Notes under the pieces: model-generated
Told to the model about the DNA's origin: nothing
Databases searched by the model: none
What the model saw: only the letters and a program-made list of their open reading frames with translations
Position numbers and translations under genes: made by a program
Shown: one piece after another, positions 24,036 to 38,340 of the stretch
How the letters are laid out: the number at the start of each line of letters is the position of its first letter
How positions within the stretch are numbered: position 1 is the first letter of the stretch
Assembly: GCF_965638725.1 (NCBI RefSeq)
Contig: NC_134951.1
Location: 42,176,746 to 42,240,745 of the forward strand
Length of the DNA: 64,000 bases
From: Aptenodytes patagonicus
Lineage: Eukaryota; Chordata; Aves; Sphenisciformes; Spheniscidae
Direction: 5' to 3'

Positions 24036-27000
24036 TTAATTATCCTGATCTTTACAAATACAACTCTATCCACTGACTAATTGATGTTTCTTTCCTGAGA
24101 TTTGGAAAGACTTTTTTTTTTCCCCTGAATCCAACCCCCAAAGTAACTAGTTTTTCACTAATTTTTAATTCTTCTAGGTCTGCAAGAGATGGATGAGGAG
24201 TCTGCTCCTACAGACTTGACACCATATATTTCAGGGCTTTTGAGGTTAAAATCACCTGCGTTCTGCTAAATATTTGCCCAAATAGTCACAGGCAGAGAAC
24301 AAGCCTGGCAATGAGGAAGAATGGGGCTCTTCCAGGAATTCTTTTGGTGTCCATTTTTATATATAGACTGAAGGTCTTGAAACAACTTCTTTCTGAACTG
24401 CTTCTCTCCCTTTTGCTTTACGGCTGTGCTACAGCAACAGTGCCAGTAAAAGAAAGGGTATTGGACTGCTTATTTCTGCAAAGTATCTACATTTTTAAGT
24501 CCTTCTTTGCAATACCAGTCACCACTTTTTCCTCTTTCCAGTCAGTGTCACCCCCCCTCCACACACAGGTGCTTTCCCCCCCAATCAAACACTCCAGAGC
24601 TGACATTGTAAGAGAAAGGCACAACAGAAACAGGAGAAGGTAGTTTAGTTCGCATTCCGTTAATACCTTTAGCTTTTTTCTAATTTAAGTTAGAGGATTT
24701 TAAAACAGTTGTTTATCAGCCATGGGTTCAGAGCAATCATTGTAGAATTCAATGTATTTTGCAGTACGCTATAGGTTAATGTGTAAGTATTGAAAGAGGA
24801 GTGGAGGAGGAATGCACTCTATTTTTGCATGCACACAAAATGGTGAAGTCACTTCCATGTGTATGTGGAAATGCCAACTCAAAGCCATCCCAAAATGACT
24901 GTTATCACTCAGAAACCAGATGCCCAGCCTTGTAACAAAGAACTATAAATGCCCTGTGCTTACTGGCAAAAAAGCAGCGTTAGGAGTTACTCAGAAACTA
25001 TACCTCCAACACGGACAAGAGACAAATGAGGGAACGTAATACTGGCCTACAAAGTCAGAAGAGGCACAGAGGAAATGACAGAATAGTTGTTCACCCTTTC
25101 TTCCAACAGAAGAACGAGGAGGCACCAAACCAAACTGGCAGATAGCAAAGCAAAAAAGAGCTACTTTTACACACATGCAACTAAGCTGGGGAATTCATTG
25201 TCACATGAAGCTGTAGGTATTTCCATAAACCCCAAAAGTAACTAGCCTAATTAATGGAAGAAACTCCCGTCTAAAATTATCAAATGCAGAGAGATCACCC
25301 CAATTTAAAGTCTGTGGCAAAAATTAGTGGAGGCTGGGGGAGCATACCAGAAAGTACCATCGTATCTATGCTTGCCCTATCTTTGCATTTTTCCATTAGC
25401 TAATAGCCACTACTGGAGGCTGAATGTTGGTCTTAACTCTTCAGTCTGACGGTACAAATACCCTGTCATTGCAGCAAGCAGAACACACAATCACTAACCT
25501 GCTCCTTTCATCGCAAACCCTTCCCACTTCCTGCAGAAGCATACATGCAAATGTTCCTCCTCCTCCAGATTCCCTCTAATCACATATTCCTCATCCCACT
25601 ACAGACCTATAAACCACAGGCTTCCCATACAAATAGCTCACAAGCTTATCAAGGGTGAGGGAACTATGGGAAGAGGCTTCCCAATCTAAAGGAAAAAAAA
25701 AAATACTGCTTTACTATTGCTGCAGGTACAAAAGCAAGAGTTAGGACGCAACTACTACTGCCTTTTCTGTCCTGTTCCCCTGAGCATCTGATGCTTTAAA
25801 GCTCTTACACAGATGAACGTTACCATTAGGTCAGCACCTGGCAAAGCTCTACGGAAAGAGGAAACAGATACTCAGCAAAGAAGTGACAAGAGAGTTGGTT
25901 CCCCCCCCCCGCTGTTTTCATCAAATTAGCATGGAAAAGCTGGAGAAAACAGATAAAAAACAGATTCCTCCACATGCTAGTGCATTCTGCCTTATGAGAA
26001 GGACTTATGCAAGAGAACTGCAGAGAGTGTTCCTCATCAGTATCCATCTTCAAAACATCTGAGTCATCTCAGGACAGAGTGCTATCCCGTCCACTTGCGC
26101 AGTGCGAGATAGCCAAGTGCTGAAGCTGCAACTCACCGAGTAGAGCCACAAGTGAAAGTGTCAATGCAGAACTTCCTGCTCTATCTAGATCTTCCTCCAC
26201 CCCAGACACCCATCCATCCCTGCCCTTACATCTCTGTACAGCAGTCCCTGAACGTCTCCCTGTCTTGACTAGCAGGTGTTGGGATTCCAGTATTTGGCAC
26301 ACTTACAAAAGCCAATTGAAGAGTGGAACAGAAGGAGAGGGACCCTTAGGATCTATTTAACCCCACCCACCTGAGTTACTTCATGCATTAAGCCCATCTC
26401 CAAAGGCAGACAGCATGTCACTAGGTCACAGAATATTCTCCCCCAGGTCTGGGCATCTTTCCCAGGAGAGCGCAGCACACTACGGCCACAGCCATACAGT
26501 AGATGGGACAGATCATGGGCTGTTCTCCAGCCGTAAGGCAAACATGGACAGCACAGCTTGCGTTCCCACAGCTAAGCTCTCATCCACCTTAACCTCTAAA
26601 CCATGCCCAAAGATTACGTGTGAGAGAATGCTAGCTGGCACAGGCTTCAGTTGTCAGACTGTATTAACCCTTAACGGCATGGATGATCAGTTGCCAGTAA
26701 TTGGGCTCATGTCCCAGGCCTATTTAGTTGACTAGTAATGACATTGCTGATTACTCAAGAGGGAAAGTGCCTGATGCAGCAGTTGCAATACACAGCTTTC
26801 AGGATAAGTGTTCCAGGCTACTTAACATGTAACCAAACCACCTAAAAATCCTTTCAAGCATGGATGAGCCCAAGTAGCCTTGTGTCTTCAAGGTCCTTGC
26901 AAGAATAGAACTATCTCCACCCCACCGTTTACAATCCTTGCCAGGTACAAAGCAGAAGTGACTACATAAATGCAGCATTTCTGCAGATCCCAAGAGCAGA

Positions 27001-30000
27001 CAATACAAACTTTTGTATATGACTGCTTTTTTTTTTTTTTTTTTTAAAGATGCCTGGAGTATGCCACAGTAAGGGAGTTCTCATTTACAACACAAGGATG
27101 AGGAACTATTACTATCAGTACCTCACACTGCTTGCTGCTTTTCACTAGTCGTCTTTTGGAAGATCTACTCTATACTTCTACACGGGCCTTGAGCAATACT
27201 AGAATTAGATCTTAAGCTAACACAGAGCTTCAGCACATGGGTGTAAGTTTACCCTTTCCAGCTTGTGTAGCAGTAACCAGGTATCTCTCCATTGGTTTGC
27301 ACAGGACAGTGCTGGCAACATAGCCTGTTCTCAAACCTGAACAAATCTTGTAATTTAATGTGGTACAACTAATACTGCTGCATTATGCTGCTAGAAGCAA
27401 TAATTTAGTTCTTTAGGGAAGCAAAATTTTAATTTTACCTAGCAACTGGGCACTAGAAAAAATGAATTGCTCTTCTGTGATCTGCAGGGGACATAAGAAC
27501 ATTATGCTTTCAATCTGCCTTCAGAAAATAAACTTAGAAGTGTCTCATTGATCCTGTAAAAATATACAGGGTTGTTTTTTCTTTTTTAAAGTTTAGATCT
27601 TAAAAGTAGCAGCAAGTAAGAACAATTACAAGGAAGTTTCATTTTGAAAACTTAAATCTATCAAGGTCATTTTTTCTAAAAATCTTTTATCAGTTTATGA
27701 CTAGTGAAATACATAGCTGATAAACCTGTGAACTTGTTTATTGATGCCACATTCAAATGAACCAAAATACATCTAGTAGCTCTTGTGTTCTCCAACTGGA
27801 GTTATGTACCAATGGATAGCAATGTTTGGAGGCAGTAAGAGCAGTAAGGAGTCAATGCAACTGTGTGAGAATGTACATTTTTACTGCCAATACATCAATT
27901 CTTAGTTCCAGCAGGATCAATACAGATATCTGAGCACATCCATAAAAAAATTGTCAATATCACTGATGATGACAGTTAACTGCAGGAGTTTCTAAATTTT
28001 CATACCCTTCCAGTTCAGGTGCTTTTAGATTTTACTGCCACATCCACAGCAATAGCTTATGTCTCTCCCAAGAAAAATTACAAAAAAATTCTTATTCAGG
28101 AGATCGTCTCATGTATACTAAAAGGTAAATGTTTGTAATTTAGTGCCAACATTTATTTTTAACCCCTTTAAACTTCTATTAAAAGATCAGTCCTGGTTAG
28201 TAAATTTGATGCATGAAAACTGTTAACCAATTTCAGATCAACAGTATTGATACAGATCTGCTGCGGCCGAGAGGCTGTAAGCAACACACAGAAGAATCTT
28301 TCTTTAGTCTGAAAGTGTTACGAACTCTTCCAGTCTAAGCACACAATGGCAAAAAATTAGAACCAGAAATGAGGGGTATTAAGGTGGAAACTTTTGTACA
28401 CTATGCACATTTGATGCAAATATCTTTCAAACATGAGACAGCTTAGCAGTTCACCTGCTTTCTATAGCTCAGCCAAGGTAACACAGATGGGTTCCTCCAC
28501 CCTCAGGCTGATGGTAATAGTGCTGATAAGACATTAGCATTTCCTCTCAGGCTCTTTCTGACTCCTCAATTGCTAGTCAGATTTCTTAGCAAGCAATCAG
28601 TCCATGTTCCCCAAAGACTACTTAAAGTTCATATTAAGGTTAAATCCCAGTAAAAGGGGAGACTGTCTCAGCCAACCACAGAAAGCAAGTATCTCATGGG
28701 TAACTTTCTGTAGCTTGGCCCAAGACAGAACATTTTCTGTATTATTTATCTTAATCATCAAATTTCTGAGAGGTAAGCTTAGACTGCATATGAAATAAAG
28801 ACAGCCCAGGAATTTTTTAAAACCTCTTCATCATACTTCTATTGGAAGCTCTAGCAGAAGCTCAGAATGTTTGCTTCCAGGGCCGGATGCCAATTCTGCT
28901 GATGCTTCTTTTTGCTGCTGCGATAGAAAAGGCTATCATCTCCACAGAAGTTCATTTCCACCTTTTTAATGAATCTGAGGTGCCTGTTTCCTAGCCAGCC
29001 CTCAAGATAGTCAAGGAGAGAAAAGCAAGTTCAACAGACCCTATTTCTGCAGAATTGAGCTCTTTCTGAAGAAAGGTGGTTATGGTTCTTCTGAGAATAC
29101 TATACAAAGAAGTACAGTTGATTTTTAGCCCTGTTACATTAATTGTGAGTAAGAAAGAGCTTTGCTTAAAACACTACTCACCTTCCACCTTTTTCTAACT
29201 CCTACTTTATTGCCTGGAACTTTCCAGCACAGAGAGTCCAGTATCAACACAGAAGTAGGGAAGGAAGTATTTCCCTTCCCACATCTGAAACAACCTGAAG
29301 CCCAGCTAGCTATCATTCCTGATTTAGCTCATCAGTGACTCATACTTGCAGGCTCTGCCCCTGATTTCTGAAGAGCAAATCACAGCTGTCACATCACATC
29401 AATTACAGGAACTGGTCCTGGTTTTGACCTGAATTTGATTATTATATCCTTGAGTCCTAGACAGAAAAATTTCCCAGAAACCTTTTTCTTCCCTTCACTG
29501 AAGTTTCATACACTATTGCTCTTACAGCCCTTCCGGGATTAATACTGAATGGATACGTACTAATCTCTTGTAATTTTGTATTTTTGCCTTGGTTATTGGG
29601 ATGTTTAACGCATAACTCTTCTGGGGAAGGCAATACAGGACTAGTATAGAAGAGGAGGAATAGGATCTTTAGGAGATCGGGACAGAGCTGAGGACTACAC
29701 AATAGTTTTGGACACCAAGGTCCCAACCTTGGCCCAGAGTAAGAAAGCTCGTGCTGGGAGATAGAGCAGATCATCTGTGGAAGCTTGGGCTATCTATAGA
29801 AATTATAACTTCAGGAAAGACCAAATATGCATACCCCTTTTATCAATTTAAAAGCATTTTCCTAGCTGAAAATCAACAATGCTTTAAGTTTTCCTGGTCA
29901 CACTTCAGTGGAAAAATCACAACTAGAAAAGGCAAACTAGACTTCAAGGAAAAGCAGCAGATAAGACCAAGAGGCAAAACAGCTCCAGGAGCACTACCTC

Positions 30001-33000
30001 AGAATAACAGAATATCTCCTTCTTGGTAGAGCATTTTCTTCTCTTACAGGTAGGTGAGGATACAACACAGAGTCATTATAGGCAACCATCCTGGTCACTG
30101 TCAAGTTTCTTCAACCCAAAACACAAGCTAAGTGGCTTTTTCCTTTGAAAGTTAGTGCAGTCAGGTAATAGCCAGCAGGTAGACAATGGGCCTTACACCA
30201 CAGCTCACTAATGACAGTTGCTCAGAAGGCCCTCTGCATAACCATGGTAGAGGAACTTAAAACTTGAAATCAAAAGGGCCAAAGTATGACATCACCCACA
30301 GTATGTCACAGCCTCAAAACTGCTGCCCTGAGGCCAGAGGCTGGGAGCACTACAGGGTGTTTCATTTCTGAGGGTAGGAAGTTAGGCTGGTGTCACTGCA
30401 GAAGATGTAGCAGTGTGGATTTTGAGCACAAAAATCTTTGTTCTCAACAACTACTTTTTGATTCCTTTAGTGGAAGATCTTTTATTTAGTTAAGTATTTG
30501 ACTTTTTACTCATCTAGTATTCTAAGACTCAATTCACACTTAAAAAGTCTAATATCCAGATACCCTGATTGCTGGTCTTATATGCAAAGGCTACCCTTTC
30601 CTTACAGGACTATCTCCTCTCCCTGTGGTAAGTCATAGGCACCATAGGCTGCCACAGACAACCCCAAAAGGTTTAAGTGTTCTTTAAGCATACTCTCAGA
30701 AATAGGAGGAGAACATCTAAAAGGATGTCTCCCCTCCTGCCATCTTATCAGGCAGTAGCACTGGTCTTCAGTTCTTGATAATTTTGGATCCTCACAAGAA
30801 CAGGTGAGGTCTCCCCATGTCTCTCCAAATCTGTGGAACTCCTGGCAAACCATCTTTCTTCATATTTGTAAGCTAAAAGCTTTGGACTTTCCCATATCCA
30901 GCATGGCTCATAATGGGTCTGCACTTTTATAGAAAATACATCTCACAGTTGCTACAATTGTTCAGTCTTGCTTTTCTAATTAAAAAACTATAAACTACAT
31001 GAAACTCCCAGGAGAAAGTATTCATACTACTTCCAGTCATCGTCATAGCAGTTGAAAGGCAAAAACACAGCAAAACACCTTGCAGCCAACCCTGCCAAAG
31101 GGTGATCATATAAAGATCCCTTTACATGGAAAAAAAGGTTTTCAGCAGCCTTACAGCCTGTACATCACATTAGCAGAAACTATGCTAAACGACTTTTCAC
31201 TAGCAATGGAACTTGTTAAGTTCAAGTAAATGAACGCAAGCCAATTCTGGCAACTCTTAGAGTACTTCTTCAAAAACATGTTTTCAGAAACCCAGACACT
31301 GTGTGTCCCCCCCCGAAGTTTTTTTTTGGGGAGACATTCTCAGCACTGTGATATTATAAAATATTACTTTAAGATGTTCTGAAGGTAACTCCTGTTCCTG
31401 CCGTTAAACTTGTTTTATATTATGTGGTTTATAATCTGTAAAACAGGAAGAGGGGGGAGCATTAATTCCCACAAACCAAACCTTTTTTCTTTGCAATAGC
31501 AAATAGGTAACTTAATAAAACTTGCAGAACCAGAAAACTATATAATCCAACTCTTTTCAGAAAATGTTTGTTCTAAGATACACCAGGGAACGAATAAGCA
31601 TACTCTGAACTGTTTAACTTGTGAAGTCCAAATGACATTAAGAACTGCCACCCACTGTTTCAATATTGCACTTTTCTGATTGAGTGCAAGAAATTAAACC
31701 AAGACAGTGAAGCAATTTGCTTTATTTTCTGCTGCAGAAAATAACCTAACTACCAGACAGAGCTAACACTTAAGAAAGTTTAAGTCTCAAATGTTTCTTT
31801 CAGGACTCTCTAGTATCTGCAACACCCCTCATTCTGAATGAAAACACAAACAACTAAAGCTAGGGAAAATTATTTCTTATTTTGTCAAGGTAACATGAAG
31901 TACACCGATTTAATGGTAGCTGTATATTCCCCCTCTTCAATGATCTTAAGATGATTTAAAAATACCACCTTTACTTTTCAATCAACTTAGCAATTTCAAA
32001 ATATGCTCTAAGCATTTGTTTTATTTCCTTCCATTCATCTCTTTCTAGCTTGTTTCCACATATATAAAATGACTGAACTTTATTTTAAGACGGATTTTAA
32101 TCATTCCTTACCTGCAACCATGAAACTAGTACTGTCATTGCTGGGACAATGTTCCTTCAGTTACTGAGAACTCCAATCACAGGGAAAAAAAAAATAGTGG
32201 TTATTGGTCTGGTGAGAAGCCTGAAATATGAAGTGTAGCTCAGGGGTACTGAAGGTAAGAGCACACATCAGTACTTCAAATTTTCACCTCCAACATAGCT
32301 CAATTAAACAGTAAAGTTGGCCTAGCACTGGGGCCTTAACTGGACTCCACTTACCACTGTTTTCATTAATGTGAGAGTTGAAAGCAGCATTGGCTTCAAA
32401 GAGGAAAAAAAGCTTTTTACTTCAGCTCCCTCCTACCCCCCCCCCCGCAGTTACTAACATACACATTACTTCATATATTTTACAGCCCACATATTCATGT
32501 TTCACATCTTTTTAAATGGAGATAGGTTGTAATTGCCACGTAGTAGTCAAATACAAATGAAAATCTCCTCAGGAAATTCCCAGGCAAACTGCTGGAAAGG
32601 CTCTCTATACTTCTCCTGTTTCTTATACTGGTCATCCTCAGACAGAATACTGAGCGAGGCAGACTTTGTCCCACTCAATACAGCCATTCTTCTGAGCATC
32701 AAACACCACTTTGTCCTCGGGAGCCCGCAGGAAGTTTGAGACAAAGGCAGAGAAGTACTGTCTTCATAGCCCTGATAGCTCAACTGGACTATCAACTAAA
32801 AGCCACATGATGTTTGAAAGAAAACGGAATTCATAATTTTAATTTTACTTTTCCAGTTTATATCCTCCGAGGAAAATACACAAAAGCAGACAAGCAAAAA
32901 TGCTTGTAATACTGGTTTCTAATAACAAAAAGTAGAGAGAATGTAAATCATTGGACACTTACATTTACATAGCATATGAAGGCCTCCATCTGTACTCCAC

Positions 33001-36000
33001 TCACCTGAAATTACCATTTATCTGCTGAATTCATTCATACTCCAGATTATAACTCAAATTTTGTCCTCTGAACTGTGCGAGGGGGTGTACAGAAAAACTA
33101 CTGACCCAAAGTCAGGGTTAAATACTCTCCAATACAGAGTAACTTTCTTGGGCAAAGTCTAACACTTTGCTCACTGCTGTGTCCATTAAGGAGTCCCTCT
33201 CACAACTGTTATTTAATTTCAATGCCCGTTTTTAATCGTTAAATCTCATACCCAAGCTTTATATGGCAAGTTTATACAATTAAGAGCCTGCCTGCACCAG
33301 AAGGCGGCACATCACTGAAGCTGGCACATGACACAACTGCAGCCAAGGCAGCACGCTTCTCTGCAGGCTGGTAGCCTGACAGTACAGCTTACGCTGAAAT
33401 TTCTGCTCACTAGGATCTGTTACTTCAGGCAGGCTTCACACCAGCAGACCCACTCAACGTAGCAGTGGGGGTGCTGTGGCGAGGTAACCACTGCTAGCTT
33501 AGTTTCGCTCACTTGCAACTCTGTTTATAGATCTACAGCCTCCACCAGCAAGACAAGTTCTTCAGCAACAGACAAAACCTCCCACCTCAACAGGGTCATT
33601 ACTTGAAACAGTAGCAAAGCATTTATGCAGAGCTACTCTTGCATCTTCTTTGTGGTTGCAAGGTACTCTTCCTGGTTGTAAGCCCACCGCTCACTTAACT
33701 CAAAAAAGGCTCTGCTTTTTTTCCCCCAGTTACTAAGACCAATACATGGCAATATTCCAGAACAAAGTTTGTCTAACCATTGATTTCTTGGACCACAGCC
33801 CAACAGCCATGTGACACTTCTACACTGAACACTGATGATGGCTAGTGCAAGATTTCACCAGACTAAAGCACAAAAAAGCAAAGTGCTTTTCATGCTGTTT
33901 ACTGCACAAGTCAAAGCTTTGAATCTAGCAAGCCGTTCTGTAAACTGTTTAATGAAGTACTTCTCACGCCACGTGTTCCAGACATGTCACAGAACTCTTC
34001 ACAACTACATTTCCTTTTCTCAACCGCTTGTATAAACCATCTCATCACTTAAAAAACATACCAGAAGAATTAAATCCACAAGTGGTTTGCAAACACATTA
34101 TTCCCCCTCCCACCGAGCAAAAAAGCCATTACAAGTATTATTCTTTCCACCTTAAATACTACCAATACACATTTTTCATTGGTTACCCATCTTCTGCAGC
34201 CCCAAAGCACAGCATTCATACAGGAAGGTTTGCAGGTAATAGCCAATATTGCAGTAGCACTGGCCACATCAACCTTTTTCTATGCCAAGTGAGAGGTTCA
34301 TCTTTTTCACGATTAAACACTGCTCCTGGAGACAGGCCTCCACCAGCCAATATGCAAGATAACATGATTCTCAGGCACCCTTTATCTAATTCTGTGAATC
34401 ATAGATCAGAAACCATCCCCAAGGAATGTTTTGGGACATACAGAACAAGATTGACGTGAAGCAATTTGGCTACCTGAAGTGCCACCCACAATCCTGGAAC
34501 TTTATCTCGTCTTTTATTTGATCCCAGAAATCACAGGAGCAACTCATTTCTCACCAATTTTACTGGATATACACATAGCAGTATCTCCTCAAAAGCTTCC
34601 AGATTTCATATTGGCATCAGCCCAAAGGAGAAAAAGGTGGTACCTTTACACTCCCAAAACATGTGCCACAAACATACCCTTCTGACCCTGTCATGCAAGT
34701 CATATACAGATCCTTTTAGGGTACCTAACAAAGTACTTACCAAATATTGCTGCTGCATTACCCATTTCTCTGGTCTTTGACATCGTTTTTCCTCCAGAAG
34801 AGGCTAACCTAGCTAGGATTGGCAACTTTTTGACTTGCCATCCAAGTAGCTTCACTAGATGCTGTCAAGAGCACCCAGTCTTTTCATAGAACTGCAGTGA
34901 GCAAAAGATGGAGACTGGTCCCTTCCCACTTCTGAAGTGCATAATCACTAATAGAGTTTATGTTGTCCAGGAGTCACTTGAGCACAATGCGGAATATCAC
35001 GTGTCCAGTAAGTGCTGTACCAGTCAGTGCAACAAGGCCACGTTCTTTGTAGCTCTTGCAAAAGTACAAGCTGTCAGGGAACACTGTGGTGCGACTACAG
35101 ACCTGATGTGCAACAGCTAGGTTTTTCATATCCTCATCTTTATTCAAGAAAGAGCACGTACAAAACACAGCATGTGGAAATACCTACCCTTGTCAGTAAC
35201 ATTTATTAACAGAAATAATAAATCCTGTTGAAAGCAATGAAGGGAAAGCTGTTCTGTAGTAAATTTCTGCAGATTCTGATACATCCAATAGACTGATTTA
35301 CACAGTTGCTTGCTGAAAAGAGGCAGCCTTTAGCCAAAGTAGCCGGTTACTGCTTATTAACAATAACCAAACCATAGGAGATGCTCAGTGAGCCAATACA
35401 CTCCTGGAGTTCAGTGAAATCCTTTGTGTACATTTTAGTACTCGGATACTTATTTTTGACATTCCTAATGCTTCAGGCACTGCTACTGGTAGCATTTTGC
35501 ACTGCATGATACTGCTTTTCATGGAGTTTGTAATTTAGAAATAGGCACATTCCATGAGCTATAGGAATTCCTCCAACTCTCTAAAGGAAGAGAGCTGCTG
35601 GCATCCAATGCTGTCATTTTTGGCTGCAGACTATAAGGTAGTTTTTCTGTATTTTGCTGCATTTTGAAATGACTCAGTAACTGTAGCTCTATCGATTTTT
35701 AGGTATCGTGCCATTCTCACGTTTCTTCCTTTATAAAGCATTCCTGACAATTAGGTTTGACAGTCATGCTTTAAGGCAGACTACATCTTATGTACATAAT
35801 GATTAATCTTTAAAATCCAATTTAGCTGGTAACCAATTTATGATCCCTCACTCCTCTGTTGAAGGGTGCCTATTTGCCAAATACAGCAAATACGCTGTTA
35901 CTGTGATACAGCACCGTTAGTTTTCAAGTGACTGCTCAAAGCGCAAGTTCCAACGCGTGTACTCCCTTCTCCCACTACTGAGCTCTTTTCCCCACACAGC

Positions 36001-36329
36001 AAGCAGGTAACATCGCCAGCATATTCCTCAAAGGGCAGTTCCACTGTTCTGGTCTTTTTGTGTTAAGTGGCAGGCCATAAAACCCCAACTCCTCCTTCAC
36101 TAGTTACAAACGGCAATACAAGCTTTAGACCTTGGCTTTTCTGTAACCACAACTTTCTTCATGACACCTGAATTTTTTTTTAACAAGTGTTTCATGTTTA
36201 TGCTTTCATACCACCATCACCTCATCTATTTCCTCCTATCTCCCGGATGACACCACCCTCAAAAAGCACTCATTGGTTTGAATGTACATCCATTTTTCTT
36301 TCTCCCCATCTTTACAGGGCCTACCTGTG
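24036..36329. other. Intergenic sequence between SYNCRIP and the snoRNA host gene
   Basis: Twelve kilobases of AT-rich sequence with only short random-looking open frames, T19 near 27,027-27,045 and small C-runs. I see no exon, RNA gene or repeat I can name. Distal regulatory elements cannot be judged from one sequence. Confidence 0.5.
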
Positions 36330-36725
36330 AGTTCCATAGTTTTGAATTATTTATTACAGATTTTCAGTATCAACAAGTCTGTACAACCTTATAATATTTT
36401 AAAAGGGCAAATAGTCTCAGGGTTTTTTCCATGTATTGAAGCTCAACACTCATTTCCCTAATATCGCTGCTATCCTTCCTACAGAGGGCAGCTCAATGTT
36501 TTGGGAAAAGCGCTATTTTAAATATGCGGAGACAGTGATTTTGGTTCACATGCAGTTTCTGAAAACAGTATCTGCTAAACAAAATTGCAGCAGCTGTTTC
36601 AGCAGGCTTTGAAAAGCATGGCGTCCCACTCCAAGCCACAAAAACTCTTTGGGTGTTACACTTCCTTCCAGTTACAGGTCATCCACATTTGTCAGGCAGC
36701 ACTGACGAAGTGTTCCAACTCATCA
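36330..36725 (-). ncRNA. SNHG5: SNHG5 candidate terminal exon
   Basis: The acceptor GTTCTCTTTTTCCAG is strong and precedes TGATGAGTTGG. The 3' end is uncertain; the nearest clear AATAAA is at rc 36,350-36,355, which would make the exon about 390 nt, longer than I expect for the human gene. An earlier non-canonical signal is possible. Confidence 0.6.
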
Positions 36726-36897
36726 CTGGAAAAAGAGAACAAGGTCTAAGTAAAACGGTTCATTTGAGGGAGAAATTTCCATTTGCAAGTAAGTACACAA
36801 CACTTTGTACACATTAAGGTGTTACCATTTCTGTAAGAAAACCTAAAACCCCACAGACATTATACTACTACTCAGAAAGTTTAAATTAAATCTTTCA

Positions 36898-36977
36898 GTC
36901 TCGTCTCAGATTCCGGATCCGTATTAGGCTTTTCAGCAAGGAATTCAGGTTCGGGATAGGATCATCACAGATGAGAC
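36898..36977 (-). ncRNA. SNORD50A: Box C/D snoRNA U50 (SNORD50)
   Basis: 80 nt. Box C GTGATGA (rc 36,962-36,968), box D CTGA (rc 36,906-36,909), D' CTGA after CTATCCCGAAC, and a weak C' (TGCTGAAA). The ends GTCTCATC and GACGAGAC pair in 7 of 8 positions, the closing stem. Both U50 guides are present: CTATCCCGAAC before D' and AATACGGATCCGGAAT before D. By the +5 rule the paired target bases are G (D') and C (D), which agrees with the two 28S rRNA 2'-O-methyl sites I recall for U50 (human G2863 and C2848). It lies in the last intron of the host gene. Confidence 0.96.
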
Positions 36978-37720
36978 AAAAGCAATACAGAAAACGTAAA
37001 TTTAATAGGAAATGTATGTTTTTCTATAGGGTTTCTGATTGCAATACGAAATTTAAACATTCTCTAGTCCTTTGGCATATTTCAATAATAATGTACATTA
37101 TTTAAAACTTTTCATGTAGGTTTGAAAGCTAACCAAGGTTAGGCACAGCTATCAACATACATTGTGCCTTGGGGAACAAGTGTTCTTAAATTCTGACTAT
37201 GTACAGAATTAATTACTATGCCAACTTACCATAACAATTGATCAATTAGTGTATTAAGCTTATCAACAACTGTCATAATACAAAAAAAATTCCCAAATTG
37301 TAAGCACAGTGTTACTTTAGACTTAAAACGAGAAAATGTTTAGAAGCTTTTCAGTTATATACCTGAATAAGCTAAAAGCATTTGTTCCTACATTTTTGAC
37401 CATTTTCCTGTCCAAAAAGAGACATTTATTAGTTCAGAAAAATTTTCTTCCATCACTCAAAATACAACTTGCCATCCATTTAGTCTCTCATACAGACCAA
37501 ACTGCATTATTAAACATGTGTTGGATTAGTATCAGTACTCTGCAAGTTCTGTGAAACTTAACTTAGAAGTGTAGTCATGCCACACTAAGATTTATTTTGC
37601 TTCTCTTGCCCAGGTATTTTTCAACTTCATTACAAACTATGATAGGCAACTAACCGATCAAGTGTAATTCCCCCTCTCCTATGAGAGTCAAAAAGTTCAT
37701 TTCTGAAAATTAGCTAATAC

Positions 37721-37761
37721 CTGGTTCTCAGCTTCTATCAAAACATTGAAAACTCCAGAAG
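37721..37761 (-). ncRNA. SNHG5: SNHG5 candidate exon
   Basis: 41 nt between an acceptor GATGGATTTTAG and a donor GAACCAG before GTATTA. The polypyrimidine tract is weak, so an inner acceptor (TTTTGATAG) is also possible. Confidence 0.4.
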
Positions 37762-38157
37762 CTAAAATCCATCAACAAGCAAGCATTAAACAAAAAACTG
37801 CATCCAGACCACATTCTTCTACATATGACTCTCCTGCAAGCAACAGGAAAATTGAGACTACCTCTGAACTAGAACTGAAAGTTCAAAAAAAGGCCAAGAT
37901 AGATCATTAGATGTTTCACCATTTTCCGTAATGCATATACACACAAAACCCACTCCACTTCAAATATGCCATTTGTAATACAACAGTTTACATGTCACCT
38001 CCTGCTTATAAATGGGGTTGACAATAATGCAGTTTTTAAAGCAGGCATTTAAAAATTATCATTACTTATTTAAAGCAGTTTTGCTGAGTTTCAAGGTATG
38101 TACAGACTATGAAGCCTATCATCTTCAAAGACTTCACCTGTTCTGGTGTTAGAGTAG

Positions 38158-38239
38158 TCTAAACTCAGAAGTCAGATTCACATGTGTTTTCCATCAAGCA
38201 ATCAATCAGGTTCAGGATAGGTTCTTCACTGATCAGACA
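38158..38239 (-). ncRNA. SNORD50B: Box C/D snoRNA, U50 paralogue (SNORD50B-like)
   Basis: Box C is degenerate, GTGAAGA instead of GTGATGA (rc 38,225-38,231). The D' guide CTATCCTGAAC before CTGA differs from U50 by one C-to-T. C' is TTGATGG. Two CTGA motifs lie near the 3' end (rc 38,172-38,175 and 38,164-38,167); the one preceded by GAAT aligns with box D of U50. The sequence before it (ACACATGTGAAT) no longer matches the U50 D guide. The copy is thus a U50 duplicate with one guide kept. It sits about 70 nt after the donor of the candidate exon 38,311-38,340. Its activity is less certain than that of its neighbours because box C is altered. Confidence 0.82.
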
Positions 38240-38310
38240 TACCAATGGTTTTAAGCATTACTCTCACACCAAGCTTTTAAATTAATCTTAACATTTATTG
38301 GAATTCATAC

Positions 38311-38340
38311 CTTCAATTGAGAAGCAGCCTTCAAGCATCT
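38311..38340 (-). ncRNA. SNHG5: SNHG5 candidate exon
   Basis: 30-nt exon with a good acceptor (TTTTATGTCTTTGCAG) and donor (GAAG before GTATGA). Very short exons are usual in snoRNA host genes. Confidence 0.6.

Noticed and set aside
36661-36730. TGATGA followed by CTGA in the SNHG5 last exon, snoRNA-like
   Set aside because: Spacing is about 35 nt with no stem, and TGATGA lies exactly at the exon start after a strong acceptor.
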